From NCBI GenBank assembly GCA_028713975.1, contig JAQTNE010000008.1, positions 1 through 64,000 of the forward strand: 64,000 nt of DNA. The letters run 5' to 3'. Shown here in pieces: positions 1-9,683 of this stretch. The notes beneath the pieces were generated by a model. That model ran no database searches. It saw nothing but the letters and a program-made list of their open reading frames with translations, and was not told where the DNA came from. The stretch's first letter is position 1; the number at the start of each line of letters is the position of its first letter. The position numbers and the translations under genes were made by a program. This DNA comes from Sulfuricella sp. GTDB taxonomy: Bacteria > Pseudomonadota > Gammaproteobacteria > Burkholderiales > Sulfuricellaceae.

Positions 1-442
1 AGATCGCCTTGGTCTTGGCGTCGATCAGTTTTTCGAAGCTGGAAATATCGCGATAATCGGCAAATCGTGTCTCGATGCCATATTGCGGCAGGGTGTGGGC
101 AAACAGGTTGTAGGTGCCGCCATAGAGCGTGCTGGTGGCGACGATATTGTCGCCGGCCTCAGTGATGGTCATGATGGCGGCGGTGATTGCCGACATGCCC
201 GAAGCCAGTGCCAAGGCACCGACGCCGCCTTCCATTTCAGCCACGCGCTTTTCCAGCATGTCGCAGGTCGGGTTCATCATGCGGCTGTAGATGTTGCCAG
301 GTACCTTGAGGTCGAACAGGTCGGCGCCGTGCTGGGTCGAGTCGAACGCAAAAGAGGTGGTCTGGTAGATCGGCGTGGCGACAGCCTTGGTCGTCGGTTC
401 GGGTGAATAACCGCCATGCACGGCGATGGTTTCGATTCTCAT
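1..442 (-). CDS. metY: O-acetylhomoserine sulfhydrylase, N-terminal part (cut by window edge)
   Basis: The first 147 residues, from ATG at 442, read MRIETIAVHGGYSPEPTTKA and continue with PIYQTTSF, NIYSRMMNPT and ALASGMSAI. These are the N-terminal landmarks of the PLP-dependent Cys/Met metabolism family. The family makes homocysteine from O-acetylhomoserine and sulfide, or cystathionine from related substrates. The IAVHGGY opening and the DLFDLKVPGNIYSR stretch fit MetY-type O-acetylhomoserine sulfhydrylases better than MetB/MetC. The PLP lysine lies beyond the window, so activity cannot be judged. The gene is transcribed out of the window, divergently from the next gene. Confidence 0.85.
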   Translation of the reverse strand, partial: MRIETIAVHGGYSPEPTTKAVATPIYQTTSFAFDSTQHGADLFDLKVPGNIYSRMMNPTCDMLEKRVAEMEGGVGALALASGMSAITAAIMTITEAGDNIVATSTLYGGTYNLFAHTLPQYGIETRFADYRDISSFEKLIDAKTKAI

Positions 443-520
443 GCGTCCTCCGGTTTATTATCGGGATGAATTTGGTTTATTATCGTTGAGCGTGGGTTTG
501 TTGTCACTGGGGCGATGCAA

Positions 521-979
521 ATGAATAAATGGATAGTCGGTGGGTTATGTGTGGCGCTGATGGGCTTGGCGCCGCCGATTTTTGCCGCGCCCACCACCTT
601 CGAACCGGTGATCGGCAATGCGCTGCTGTGCCGCGACCACATCGACCCTGATTATTTCAAGGATTACCTGACCCGTTTCTATAAATTTCCATACAAGACC
701 GAAGGCGAAGCGTACTGGTTCAAGCTCGACCCGGATCAGAAAATTTTCGATATGGTGATGACGGATATTTTCGTCAGTACCGAAGACAGTCGATATTTGT
801 TTCTGGGAGTGATATTCAGGGAGACGCTCGACTCGGCCAGGAAAAAAATGCTGGAAATGGAAGGCATCGAGTATCTGCCGTTTTCGGGGAACAAGGTGCT
901 GAGGTCGGCGCAGGGCAGTTTCCTGGTCGAGTACGATAATAACCAGACCAAGCTGTACTGCGTGAAGCACCGCAAATAA
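521..979 (+). CDS. Small secreted protein of unknown function
   Basis: A 152-residue product from ATG at 521. An in-frame ATG lies 6 bases earlier, but GGGG at 509-512 is better spaced for 521. The N-terminus is MNKWIVGGLCVALMGLAPP followed by IFAAP, a typical Sec signal peptide with cleavage expected after FAA. The mature part has two cysteines (in LLCRDH and LYCVKH), which could form one disulfide in the periplasm. I recognise no domain. It is divergent from metY and is followed by a copy of the dispersed palindromic repeat. Confidence 0.7.
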   Translation: MNKWIVGGLCVALMGLAPPIFAAPTTFEPVIGNALLCRDHIDPDYFKDYLTRFYKFPYKTEGEAYWFKLDPDQKIFDMVMTDIFVSTEDSRYLFLGVIFRETLDSARKKMLEMEGIEYLPFSGNKVLRSAQGSFLVEYDNNQTKLYCVKHRK

Positions 980-1001
980 AAACAAACGACTCTCCCCATT
1001 G

Positions 1002-1036
1002 CCCCTTCTCCCTCTGGGAGAAGGTTGGGATGAGGG
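1002..1036. repeat. Dispersed palindromic repeat, copy 1
   Basis: Perfect 9-bp stem CCTTCTCCC (1004-1012) and GGGAGAAGG (1016-1024) around a 3-base loop, followed by TTGGGATGAGGG. The same stem and tail recur at 25525-25560; related copies with a CCCTCTCCC-type stem lie at 9699, 16901 and 56924. It sits between convergent genes and may also act as an RNA hairpin at their 3' ends. Confidence 0.8.
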
Positions 1037-1053
1037 AAATCAGTGAAGCGTCT

Positions 1054-1347
1054 TTATTCTTTCGGTTTGTTGTTGCGCAAGCCGGAGATGTTGATCGGCA
1101 CGACCTTGGCCTTTTGCGGCTCGTCGGTGAAATGCGGTCTTTCCTGCGCAATCCCGGCTTCCTTGGCCAGTTCCATTTCCCTTGCGGCAATCAGCGCGAA
1201 GCAGGCCTTGATATCTTCGATGGTCTGATCCGACAGGACGTGCTGCATACCGGGCTGCGGTGTGGTGTCCTTGACGACACTCCCCAGCACCTTGCGCATT
1301 ACGCGCAGGATGCGCTGTTCCATTGAGGTTTCAGTGTTGCTGGTCAT
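1054..1347 (-). CDS. Unknown 97-residue protein
   Basis: A 97-residue product without signal peptide or membrane segment. The first 70 residues are amphipathic and probably helical (MEQRILRVMRKVLGSVV, then SDQTIEDIKACFALIAAREMELAKE); the tail is basic. Its ATG overlaps the stop of the preceding unknown gene by four bases (1344-1347), so the two are translationally coupled and probably work together. I cannot assign a family. Confidence 0.65.
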   Translation of the reverse strand: MTSNTETSMEQRILRVMRKVLGSVVKDTTPQPGMQHVLSDQTIEDIKACFALIAAREMELAKEAGIAQERPHFTDEPQKAKVVPINISGLRNNKPKE

Positions 1348-1979
1348 GGCTGTTGATCCTTTTTTCGTGCGCTGGCTGCGCCCTTGAGAAATTCGTCGAA
1401 CTCGCCCATCGAGATGTCGACTTCTTCCACCTGCATGTTGTCCACGGTCAGGTGGGGGGAGAGATGGAAGGTGCTTTCCTGCTCCATGGATTCTCCTACG
1501 CTCTTTGCTTTTTCTACCTGGGGCGATGCTTGTTGTGCGGAGGAGCGGGCTTGGTCACCGGCCAGGGATGAGGGTGGTTGTTCTTCGAACTCGTAATCGG
1601 CCTGTTCCGGCCCGGGTATTTCGCTATTGTCCGTTTTGAAACGCCAGAATACGGCGGGCACCTCGATCGACAGCTTATCCCTGACGAATTTTCTGATCTG
1701 GATTTCGATGATGTTGGAAAACCGCAGTTTTCTCTGCGGCTCGGCCTGGATCAGCACCACCGGCTGATCTTCATACGCGATAGTGTAGACCTTGAAATTT
1801 TCCACGCCGCGCGCCTCAAGGAACTGGCAGGTCATTTTGTTGATGGTCTTAAGCGTGCCCTTGCCGACGGCTTCCGGCTTTTGTTTTTTCAGGAAAGGGA
1901 AGAAAGCCCCGATTGCTGCAACGGGCGGGAAGCCATGGGCGGCGGGATCGAGGAAGAAAACGAGGTCAGGCAGGTTCAT
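1344..1979 (-). CDS. Unknown 211-residue protein, coupled to the next gene
   Basis: I place the start at the ATG at 1979 (MNLPDLVFFLDP). The frame is open back to a TTG at 2027, but that extension is not convincing. The N-terminal two thirds look folded (LKTINKMTCQFLEARGVENF, VVLIQAEPQRKLRFSNIIEI). The last 80 residues are acidic and low in complexity, ending DISMGEFDEFLKGA before a basic tail. There is no signal peptide and no recognised domain. It lies downstream of copZ on the same strand with about 50 bases between them and overlaps the next gene by ATGA. A link to copper handling is possible but not shown by the sequence. Confidence 0.65.
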   Translation of the reverse strand: MNLPDLVFFLDPAAHGFPPVAAIGAFFPFLKKQKPEAVGKGTLKTINKMTCQFLEARGVENFKVYTIAYEDQPVVLIQAEPQRKLRFSNIIEIQIRKFVRDKLSIEVPAVFWRFKTDNSEIPGPEQADYEFEEQPPSSLAGDQARSSAQQASPQVEKAKSVGESMEQESTFHLSPHLTVDNMQVEEVDISMGEFDEFLKGAASARKKDQQP

Positions 1980-2030
1980 GTAAGGGCTGATTCCATGTAG
2001 CCCACATAATGAAGAATCTGGTGCCAATTA

Positions 2031-2246
2031 TCAACCATTACCAACCACCTCATAGCCGGCATCCTGAATCGCCGCCTTGAATTGTTCTATATTGCTCTTG
2101 GCCGCATCAAAGGAAATGACGACCTGACCGTTTTCCAGGGTGATGTCCACGCCTGCAACGCCAGGGATCGGTTCCAACACGTTTTTTACGCTGCGCACGC
2201 AGCCCATGCAGGTCATGCCCTTGACGGTAAGTACGATTTTTTCCAT
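2031..2246 (-). CDS. copZ: Copper chaperone, single HMA domain
   Basis: A 71-residue protein that is one heavy-metal-associated domain. The metal-binding loop GMTCMGC lies near residues 10-16, and the rest gives the ferredoxin-like fold (VDITLENGQVVISFD, then AIQDAGYEVV). CopZ-type chaperones carry Cu(I) in the cytosol and pass it to the HMA domains of CopA. It lies 25 bases downstream of copA on the same strand, with GGAG upstream of the ATG, so the two form an operon. A mercury-type HMA protein is an alternative, but the partner is a copper-type ATPase. Confidence 0.88.
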   Translation of the reverse strand: MEKIVLTVKGMTCMGCVRSVKNVLEPIPGVAGVDITLENGQVVISFDAAKSNIEQFKAAIQDAGYEVVGNG

Positions 2247-2271
2247 GCGGTTTTCTCCTTGCGGTAAAAAA

Positions 2272-4650
2272 TTATTTCGTTTTCCAGCGCTTCAGCAGCA
2301 GCGAATTGCTCACCACCGACACCGAGCTCATCGCCATCGCCGCCCCGGCGATCACCGGGTTCAGCATGCCTAGCGCCGCCAGCGGAATGCCCAGCGTATT
2401 GTAGATGAAAGCGAAGAACAAATTCTGGCGGATTTTCCCCAGTGTGGCACGGGATAAGTCAATCGCATCCGCCACGCTGGACAGGTCATTGCGCATCAGG
2501 GTGATATCGGCTGCCTCGATGGCAATATCGGCGCCGCTGCCAATGGCAAAACTCACGTCTGCCGCCGCCAGCGCCGGGGCATCGTTGATGCCATCGCCGG
2601 CCATACCGACGACCGCACCCTGGGCTTTGAGTTTCTGGACTTCTGCGGCCTTGTCCTGTGGCAGCACTTCCGCGAGATAGCGGTTGACGCCGGCTTGCGC
2701 AGCGATAGCGTGCGCCGTGGCCTGATTGTCGCCGGTCAGCATTACCACCTCGATGCCCATTGTCTGCAACCGCGCCACGGCGCGGGCCGAACTGGCGCGC
2801 AGCGTGTCGGCGATGGCGAGATAACCCAGCACGCCTTGCTCGTCGCCAATCGCGATCACGGTCTTGCCTTCCTGCTGAAGAGCGGCGATGGCCGCCTCAT
2901 CGGTTTTCAATCCCTGTTCGATGAAAAAAGCGGGGGAACCGAGCCAGTAAAGTCGCCCTCCGACTTTGCCCTGCACGCCCTTGCCGGTGATAGCGCTGAA
3001 TCCGGCGATGGTGTCCGGCGCAATGTCCGCTTCTGCGGCGCGGGCCAGTACCGCTTTTGCCAGCGGGTGCTCCGAGCCTTGTTCCAGAGTGACGGCAAGC
3101 CGGAGCACTTGACCCGGGCTGGAATGTGCTGCTGCAACGATGTCGGTAACCGTGGGGCGGCCTTCGGTCAGGGTGCCGGTTTTGTCCACCACTAGCGTGC
3201 GGATTTTCCCCGCCCGCTCCAGTGCTTCCGCATTCCTGATCAGGATGCCCGCTTTGGCGCCGTTGCCCGTGCCCACCATCACTGCGGTAGGCGTGGCGAG
3301 GCCGAGCGCGCAGGGGCAGGCGATCACCAGCACGGCCACGGCATTGATCAGGGCAGGAGTAAATTCGCCGCCCAGGCTCCACCACAGGCCAAAGGTGACG
3401 AGGCTGACCGAGACCACCACCGGCACGAAAATGCCGGAAATGATGTCCGCCAGCCGCTGGATCGGGGCTTTCGACCCCTGCGCCTGCTCCACCAGCCGGA
3501 TGATGCCGGCCAGCACGGTGTGCGCGCCGACGCCGGTGGCGCGACACTTCAGCATGCCGTCTTGATTCTGCGTGGCACCGAATACTTTGGTGCCAGGGCT
3601 TTTTGTCACCGGCAAGCTTTCGCCGGTGAGCATGGCCTCCGATACGCTGGAGCCGCCCTCGATGACTTCGCCGTCCACCGGAATGCTTTCTCCGGCGCGG
3701 ACAATGAAAATGTCGTCGAGCTTGAGGCTGGCGGCATCGACATCGATGACTTGGCCGTCGCGCTCCAGGTGCGCGGTTTTTGGTTGAAGCTTGAGCAGCT
3801 CCTCGATAGCCGCCGAGGTTCCCGCTTTGGCGCGCGCTTCCAGCAGCTTGCCCATCAGCACCAGGGTAATGACTGCCGCGCCAGCCTCAAAATACACGTG
3901 CTGTTCCAGGCCGAACAAGGTGATAGTGGCGCTGAGAAAATACGCCATGCTGGTGCCGAGCACGACCAGCACATCCATGTTGGCGCCGCCGCCGCGCAAG
4001 GCATGCCAGGCACCGACATAAAAGCGCTTACCCGCCCAGAACTGTACCGGCGTGGCGAGCAGCCACTGCAGCCAACGCGGCAAAATGTCCTCATGGTGGC
4101 CGAAAAACATCGCGCCCATTTGCGCCACTAGCGGCAGCGTCAGCGCAGCGGCAATCCAGAAGATGCGCAATTCCTTTCGGTATGCCGCTGCACGCCGCTG
4201 TTTCTCTTCTGCGCGGCTGGTGCCGAGCGATTCGTGAGCGCCGTAGCCGGCTTTGGCCACTGCCGCAATCAGCGATTCCAGCGTGGCTGTACCCGGTGCG
4301 ACACGGGCGCGCGCTTTCTCGGTCGCGAAATTTACCGTGGCACTGACACCGTCAATCCGGTTCAGCACTTTCTCGATGCGCGTGGCACAGGCGGCGCAGG
4401 TCATGCCTTCCAGCTCCAGCACGATTTCCTGATCGGGCACTGAGAACCCGGTCTTGCGGATGGCTTGCACCAGTTCGTTTGGAGATGACTGTGCCGGGTC
4501 GAATTCGATGTGGGCTTTCTCGCTGGCGAGGTTGATGGCGGCCTTTACGCCGGGCAGCTTGTTGAGATTTTTTTCGAGTCGAGTTGAGCACGCAGCACAG
4601 GTCATGCCGGCGACTGGAAACTCGATATGCTGAGAAAAGGGAGTGGTCAT
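2272..4650 (-). CDS. copA: Cu(I)-exporting P1B-type ATPase
   Basis: A 792-residue inner-membrane pump that exports Cu(I) from the cytosol. Two N-terminal HMA domains carry GMTCAAC at residues 15-21 and 82-88. The actuator TGES is at 342-345, the transmembrane metal site CPC at 445-447 and the phosphorylated aspartate at D489 in [13 protein letters not shown] lies in the nucleotide domain. The CPC motif and duplicated HMA domains match the Cu(I)/Ag(I) subgroup. All catalytic motifs are intact. copZ follows on the same strand. No convincing CueR-type operator was found upstream, only a weak TTCCA/TGGAA dyad. Confidence 0.95.
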   Translation of the reverse strand: MTTPFSQHIEFPVAGMTCAACSTRLEKNLNKLPGVKAAINLASEKAHIEFDPAQSSPNELVQAIRKTGFSVPDQEIVLELEGMTCAACATRIEKVLNRIDGVSATVNFATEKARARVAPGTATLESLIAAVAKAGYGAHESLGTSRAEEKQRRAAAYRKELRIFWIAAALTLPLVAQMGAMFFGHHEDILPRWLQWLLATPVQFWAGKRFYVGAWHALRGGGANMDVLVVLGTSMAYFLSATITLFGLEQHVYFEAGAAVITLVLMGKLLEARAKAGTSAAIEELLKLQPKTAHLERDGQVIDVDAASLKLDDIFIVRAGESIPVDGEVIEGGSSVSEAMLTGESLPVTKSPGTKVFGATQNQDGMLKCRATGVGAHTVLAGIIRLVEQAQGSKAPIQRLADIISGIFVPVVVSVSLVTFGLWWSLGGEFTPALINAVAVLVIACPCALGLATPTAVMVGTGNGAKAGILIRNAEALERAGKIRTLVVDKTGTLTEGRPTVTDIVAAAHSSPGQVLRLAVTLEQGSEHPLAKAVLARAAEADIAPDTIAGFSAITGKGVQGKVGGRLYWLGSPAFFIEQGLKTDEAAIAALQQEGKTVIAIGDEQGVLGYLAIADTLRASSARAVARLQTMGIEVVMLTGDNQATAHAIAAQAGVNRYLAEVLPQDKAAEVQKLKAQGAVVGMAGDGINDAPALAAADVSFAIGSGADIAIEAADITLMRNDLSSVADAIDLSRATLGKIRQNLFFAFIYNTLGIPLAALGMLNPVIAGAAMAMSSVSVVSNSLLLKRWKTK

Positions 4651-4729
4651 TGCAATTGGATTCTACATCATCCAATAAATTCCACCGCTCCCCCTTTGGA
4701 ACGATTGAGTTAGAAAAAAGCGTCGATTT

Positions 4730-5434
4730 TTAATTGCGCACCAGTGCACCATCGATAATCTTCACTTTTTCGCCGATGGCGTAGGCCGGTTCGGTTTCCT
4801 GCATGAAGGTACGGAGGCTGTTGTCCTCCATGCGGACATTGATTTCATAATGCTTGGTGGTTTTGATTTTTTTCTCAACCTGGTGACCGGCATAGCCGCC
4901 GCCGATTGCGCCGGCGATAGTGGCAAGATCCTTTCCAGTGCCTCCACCAACCTGATTGCCCAGCAACCCACCCACGACGCCGCCGGCGATTGCACCCAGA
5001 CCGCTGCCCTCGCCAGCCTGCTCGACAGTGCGAATGGCGGTGATAGTGCCGCAGTTGGCACAGATATTCGCAGGGGTTTTCGTCGCCATTTTGTCGGTCT
5101 CGGTGGTAGCTGATTTCGACATGGGTTTGCCGGATGTGGTTTTAGCCGTGTGTTTGGCGCTGTGTTTTGCGACTGGTTCAGGTTGAGCGGCAGGGGGTTT
5201 TTCCGCAACGGCAGGAGCGGGTTTTTCTGCAATGCCGGTGGGCTGAGCCAGGGTTGTGGCTGTTCCGGCCATGCCTGTCGTCTGGGATGGCGCAGTGGCA
5301 GCCGGCGTTTCGGATTTCGATTCCCGGTTCGGGATCAAGCCGGTCATGGCTCCAACTCCCACCATACTGACAATAATCACCGCGATGGATGCGGCAATGA
5401 CGAAGGGGCTGGTTTTACTGGTTGCGTCTGTCAT
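4730..5434 (-). CDS. Glycine-zipper envelope protein
   Basis: A 234-residue protein starting at ATG 5434, placed by GGAG nine bases upstream. A TTG at 5449 overlaps that Shine-Dalgarno region and is unlikely. One N-terminal membrane anchor (PFVIAASIAVIIVSMVGVGA) is followed by a long Ala/Pro/Lys-rich linker. A glycine zipper follows (GLGAIAGGVVGGLLGNQVGG and IAGAIGGGYAGHQVE), then a short C-terminal domain (YEINVRMEDNSLRTFMQ). This layout is that of the 17-kDa antigen/SlyB-like group, here tethered to the inner membrane rather than lipidated. Role unknown; probably structural in the envelope. Confidence 0.75.
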   Translation of the reverse strand: MTDATSKTSPFVIAASIAVIIVSMVGVGAMTGLIPNRESKSETPAATAPSQTTGMAGTATTLAQPTGIAEKPAPAVAEKPPAAQPEPVAKHSAKHTAKTTSGKPMSKSATTETDKMATKTPANICANCGTITAIRTVEQAGEGSGLGAIAGGVVGGLLGNQVGGGTGKDLATIAGAIGGGYAGHQVEKKIKTTKHYEINVRMEDNSLRTFMQETEPAYAIGEKVKIIDGALVRN

Positions 5435-5624
5435 GGTGAAATTCTCCAAAAATTAGGTGGTGGTTGCCGCCAGATGTTAGTGTGTCTATGATCTATTTAT
5501 AGTCGAATTTTATTCAGATCGAGTGGTGCTAAGGGAAATAACGCATGACGGTCGTGCCCGTCTATTGCAAACGGATTAAATGTTGGTCATTTCGAGATCA
5601 CCGTGAACCCGGTTCAGGAGTCAA

Positions 5625-6146
5625 ATGGTTATGAAACGATTATTTCCGATATTGGCCGCGTTGTTTCTCTCCGCCTGTGCCGCCTACAGCGGCAGCGGGC
5701 TCAAGCCGGGCGAGTCGAGTCTCGATGATGTGATCGGCGTTATGCACGAACCGGCAATGCGCTGGCAGGATCCTGATGGTTCAGAGCAACTCGCCTACCC
5801 GCGCGGGCCATATGGCTTTCACACTTACATGGTGCTGATCGGCTCGGACGGGAAGCTGCAGCGCATCGAGAACGTGCTGGATGCCAAGGGGTTTGCGCAG
5901 GTTCGGCCTGGTATGACCGAGGCCCAGGTTCTGCGCGTTCTGGGGCCGTCCTATCCCGCTTGGACCGATTATTTCAAGGCACGCGACGAACTGGTGTGGG
6001 AGTGGCGTTATTGCGACGAATGGAACGAAGCGGCCCGTTTCGATGTGCTGTTCGACGGCACCACCGGCATAGTGCGCTCCACCATGAGTCTGACCGAATC
6101 CCAAAAAAGCCTGTGCGGCCCCGACGGATGTTTGTGCTCGCACTAA
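5625..6146 (+). CDS. Outer-membrane-type lipoprotein with BamE-like repeats
   Basis: A 173-residue product with a lipobox LSAC near residue 18 after a short hydrophobic stretch, so it is expected to be lipidated. The start may instead be the ATG at 5631 (MKRLFPIL), given the position of AGGAG at 5616-5620. Two similar segments, LKPGESSLDDVIGVMHEPA and VRPGMTEAQVLRVLGPSYP, resemble the SmpA/OmlA (BamE) fold, suggesting a tandem arrangement. It is not BamE itself by length or sequence. It ends at the hairpin terminator shared with lysS. Confidence 0.7.
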   Translation: MVMKRLFPILAALFLSACAAYSGSGLKPGESSLDDVIGVMHEPAMRWQDPDGSEQLAYPRGPYGFHTYMVLIGSDGKLQRIENVLDAKGFAQVRPGMTEAQVLRVLGPSYPAWTDYFKARDELVWEWRYCDEWNEAARFDVLFDGTTGIVRSTMSLTESQKSLCGPDGCLCSH

Positions 6147-6184
6147 ACTTCGTCAATTCAAAATTGTCATTCGCTCCAAAAAAA

Positions 6185-6212
6185 GGGGCGCCAACCGTGG
6201 CGCCCCTTTCTT
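6185..6212. terminator. Bidirectional rho-independent terminator
   Basis: Perfect 8-bp stem GGGGCGCC (6185-6192) and GGCGCCCC (6199-6206) with a 6-base loop. It has T-rich sequence after it on the plus strand and an A-run before it, which is a T-run on the minus strand. It lies between the convergent lipoprotein gene and lysS and can serve both. Confidence 0.9.
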
Positions 6213-6226
6213 AACCTGGGTAGCGG

Positions 6227-7741
<1,515 letters not shown>

Positions 7742-7750
7742 GATGGTTGT

Positions 7751-8197
7751 TTAGATATTGAAAAATGTGTGAACGGTAAGGCCGAGCGCCCGAGCCGCAT
7801 CGGCCAAGGTGGGGTCGGCAGTGGCGAAGGCCGGTTTGCCCAAGGCGCAGGCGGTTGCAAGGTGCAAGGCATCCAGAGAACGCAGCGGAATCGGGCTGAC
7901 CGCGTCCAGCAAATCGATTGCCTGGGAAAATAGCGTGTCGTTGATCGGGGAGATGCGGAAATATCCTTCCGTTCGGTGACGCGTAAATTCTCTTCGTGCC
8001 GTTGCGAGATAGTCTTGGGAAAAAGCCCCAGTCCGCTGGCGCCGCGCCATGGCGCATTGCCATTCTAGCCGGGCTAGGCTGCTGATGACGGGCCGGTCAA
8101 TACCGGCGACATAAAGCTCTGCCTCTTCGGAATACGGCTCTTTGACATACAGCTTGATGAGTACGCTGGTATCGAGGTAATGCTCAGTCGCGGGCAT
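7751..8197 (-). CDS. PIN-domain toxin (VapC-like ribonuclease)
   Basis: A 148-residue PIN protein. Acidic residues expected for the metal site are visible in YLDTSVLIKL (residue 9), SSLARLEW, LRSLDALHLA and FATADPTLADAA. PIN toxins cleave RNA, often tRNA, when not held by an antitoxin. Its ATG lies 14 bases inside the end of the Phd-like antitoxin gene, the usual type II arrangement. It sits directly before lysS, so transcription from the antitoxin promoter would also reach lysS. Confidence 0.88.
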   Translation of the reverse strand: MPATEHYLDTSVLIKLYVKEPYSEEAELYVAGIDRPVISSLARLEWQCAMARRQRTGAFSQDYLATARREFTRHRTEGYFRISPINDTLFSQAIDLLDAVSPIPLRSLDALHLATACALGKPAFATADPTLADAARALGLTVHTFFNI

Positions 8198-8423
8198 CCC
8201 GATCTTCCCGGATCAATACCTCACTGGGGATTTCCTGAAACGGCATCTGGTCGCGCAGCCATTTGAGTGACGGGATATGGCGAGGTGCGAGCGCTGGCTC
8301 CAGTGGTAACACGCGGGCAAAAGGCTTGCCGTGATGGGTCAGGATGACTTCGCCTTCTTCCTCAAGGGCTTTGTGCAATGGCTGATAGCCTTGACGCATT
8401 TCTCGCACGGAAAGTTCTTTCAT
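8184..8423 (-). CDS. Phd/YefM-type antitoxin
   Basis: A 79-residue product from ATG 8423, chosen because GGAGAA lies 7 bases upstream. The open frame extends back to 8471 but would include the operator. MKELSVREMRQGYQPLHKAL and GEVILTHHGKPFARVLPL are the Phd/YefM DNA-binding fold. The C-terminal half (LKWLRDQMPFQEI) should wrap the toxin. It overlaps the PIN toxin gene. The operator dyad and -10 box at 8442-8470 point to autoregulation. Confidence 0.88.
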   Translation of the reverse strand: MKELSVREMRQGYQPLHKALEEEGEVILTHHGKPFARVLPLEPALAPRHIPSLKWLRDQMPFQEIPSEVLIREDRDARD

Positions 8424-8441
8424 AAAGATGTTCTCCTGCTG

Positions 8442-8470
8442 TGTGTCACAAATTATAACCGTGTGACACA
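8442..8470 (-). promoter_or_regulatory. Toxin-antitoxin promoter with operator dyad
   Basis: Perfect 8-base inverted repeat TGTGTCAC (8442-8449) and GTGACACA (8463-8470) with a 13-base centre. On the minus strand the centre holds a consensus -10 box TATAAT (8457-8452). A repressor on the dyad would cover the promoter, as expected for Phd/YefM autoregulation. No clear -35 box was found. The site lies between the jetD stop and the antitoxin ATG. Confidence 0.75.
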
Positions 8471-8489
8471 TTTTGTGCCAGCAAGTTGC

Positions 8490-9683
8490 TCACAGCAGCC
8501 CTTCCTGCTCGCCCTTTTCGCCATGGGCTTCCATCCAGCTTGCCAAAACAGCCAGATCTTCGGGCAGATTGCCGCTGCCAAGCACGGCGAGTCGCTGGCG
8601 GTCGCGCTCGGTAAGCGATTTGCGGCGGGGAAGGGCGGAAATAAATGGGATATCCATGTGCCATGGTTGCCAGGATAAACCGGCATTTTTCCAGACTGAA
8701 CCGGCGTCGAGTGCAATTTCGATGCCGGCGGGGTCAGGGTCGCAGGCTACCAAAGCGGGCATGGGCTGAAATTTCAGTAGTTGGAGCATTGCTTTTTTCC
8801 ACCATGAAGGGGCGAAACCGGGCAACCAGATCACGCCGTCGCGCAGGCCGTATTCGCGTGCCGTGCGCTCGAAGCTGGTGCGGTTTTCGACCAGCCGCCA
8901 AACATCGATGTGGCCTTCCAGCACCGTTGCGGCGGCCACGGTTTCCGCCGACAGGGCAATGAAATCCGGCGCTGCACCGAGGGAAATTCGGCCCTCCGGC
9001 GTTTCCAGAATGAGGGGTGCCCGCAGCAGGAGCAGCGGCGCATGGCGTTCAATACCGTAGTCGGGCAAGGGCAAGGTTGCCGTCAGCCAATCCCATTCAC
9101 CGGCGGTGATTGCCTTGGTGTCGCCCCGTGCAAACAGGGCGAAATCGCGGCGGGTGCCGTAGCGTATTTCTTCGCGCCAGGCGGCGACCGCTACCAGCAG
9201 CGCATGGCGCGCCAAGGCCAGCGCGGGAGGGCGACTGTCGAGCTCGTTTGCGGCTTGTTGCAGAAGCGGGTCGGAAAATTCGCCTTGCCGCGCGGCTTGC
9301 CAGTTGCGGGCCAAGGCTTCGGTGTCGGCCAACCCCAGCCCGCTGCGCAAGCGGCCAAGATCGGAAAAATCCAGCCATTTGAGCTGCCAGCGGCCATGCT
9401 CGCGCTTCTCGGTCTGGCTCGTCCAGCCTGACCGCAGCAGCCAGTCGAGCAGGGCACGGGCGGTTTCCACGCCTTTCGGCCCTGCATCCTTGAACAGGGT
9501 TTCGCCTTTGCAGCGCTCGCCGCGCCGCACCCAGCGGGTGAGCAGGTCGCGCCAAGCAGCGGGCAGACTGTCGAGCGGCACCGGTTTGCCCGGAAAGAAG
9601 CGACGGCGCTTGCCTCGTAGCGTGCTCTTCGCGCCGATATCCAGGGTTTCGGTGACGACGCCGTGGGAATCAGTTTCCGTCAT
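8490..9683 (-). CDS. jetD: Wadjet JetD, TOPRIM-type nuclease subunit
   Basis: A 397-residue protein with the JetD layout: an N-terminal winged-helix/arm region, then a TOPRIM-like DUF2220 domain. Candidate metal ligands are E266 in VENRTSF and D315/D317 in ACDPDPAGIEIA. In characterised Wadjet systems JetD cuts plasmid DNA after the JetABC motor has extruded a loop. Its ATG lies 14 bases inside the end of jetC, in the part of jetC encoded by a repeat element. It is last of jetA-B-C-D and is followed by the toxin-antitoxin promoter. All expected acidic residues are present. Confidence 0.88.
   Translation of the reverse strand: MTETDSHGVVTETLDIGAKSTLRGKRRRFFPGKPVPLDSLPAAWRDLLTRWVRRGERCKGETLFKDAGPKGVETARALLDWLLRSGWTSQTEKREHGRWQLKWLDFSDLGRLRSGLGLADTEALARNWQAARQGEFSDPLLQQAANELDSRPPALALARHALLVAVAAWREEIRYGTRRDFALFARGDTKAITAGEWDWLTATLPLPDYGIERHAPLLLLRAPLILETPEGRISLGAAPDFIALSAETVAAATVLEGHIDVWRLVENRTSFERTAREYGLRDGVIWLPGFAPSWWKKAMLQLLKFQPMPALVACDPDPAGIEIALDAGSVWKNAGLSWQPWHMDIPFISALPRRKSLTERDRQRLAVLGSGNLPEDLAVLASWMEAHGEKGEQEGLL

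Noticed and set aside
4680-4701. TTCCA/TGGAA dyad upstream of copA as a CueR operator
   Set aside because: It lacks the ACCTTCC-type arms and the long-spacer -35/-10 arrangement of MerR-family sites; too weak to annotate.
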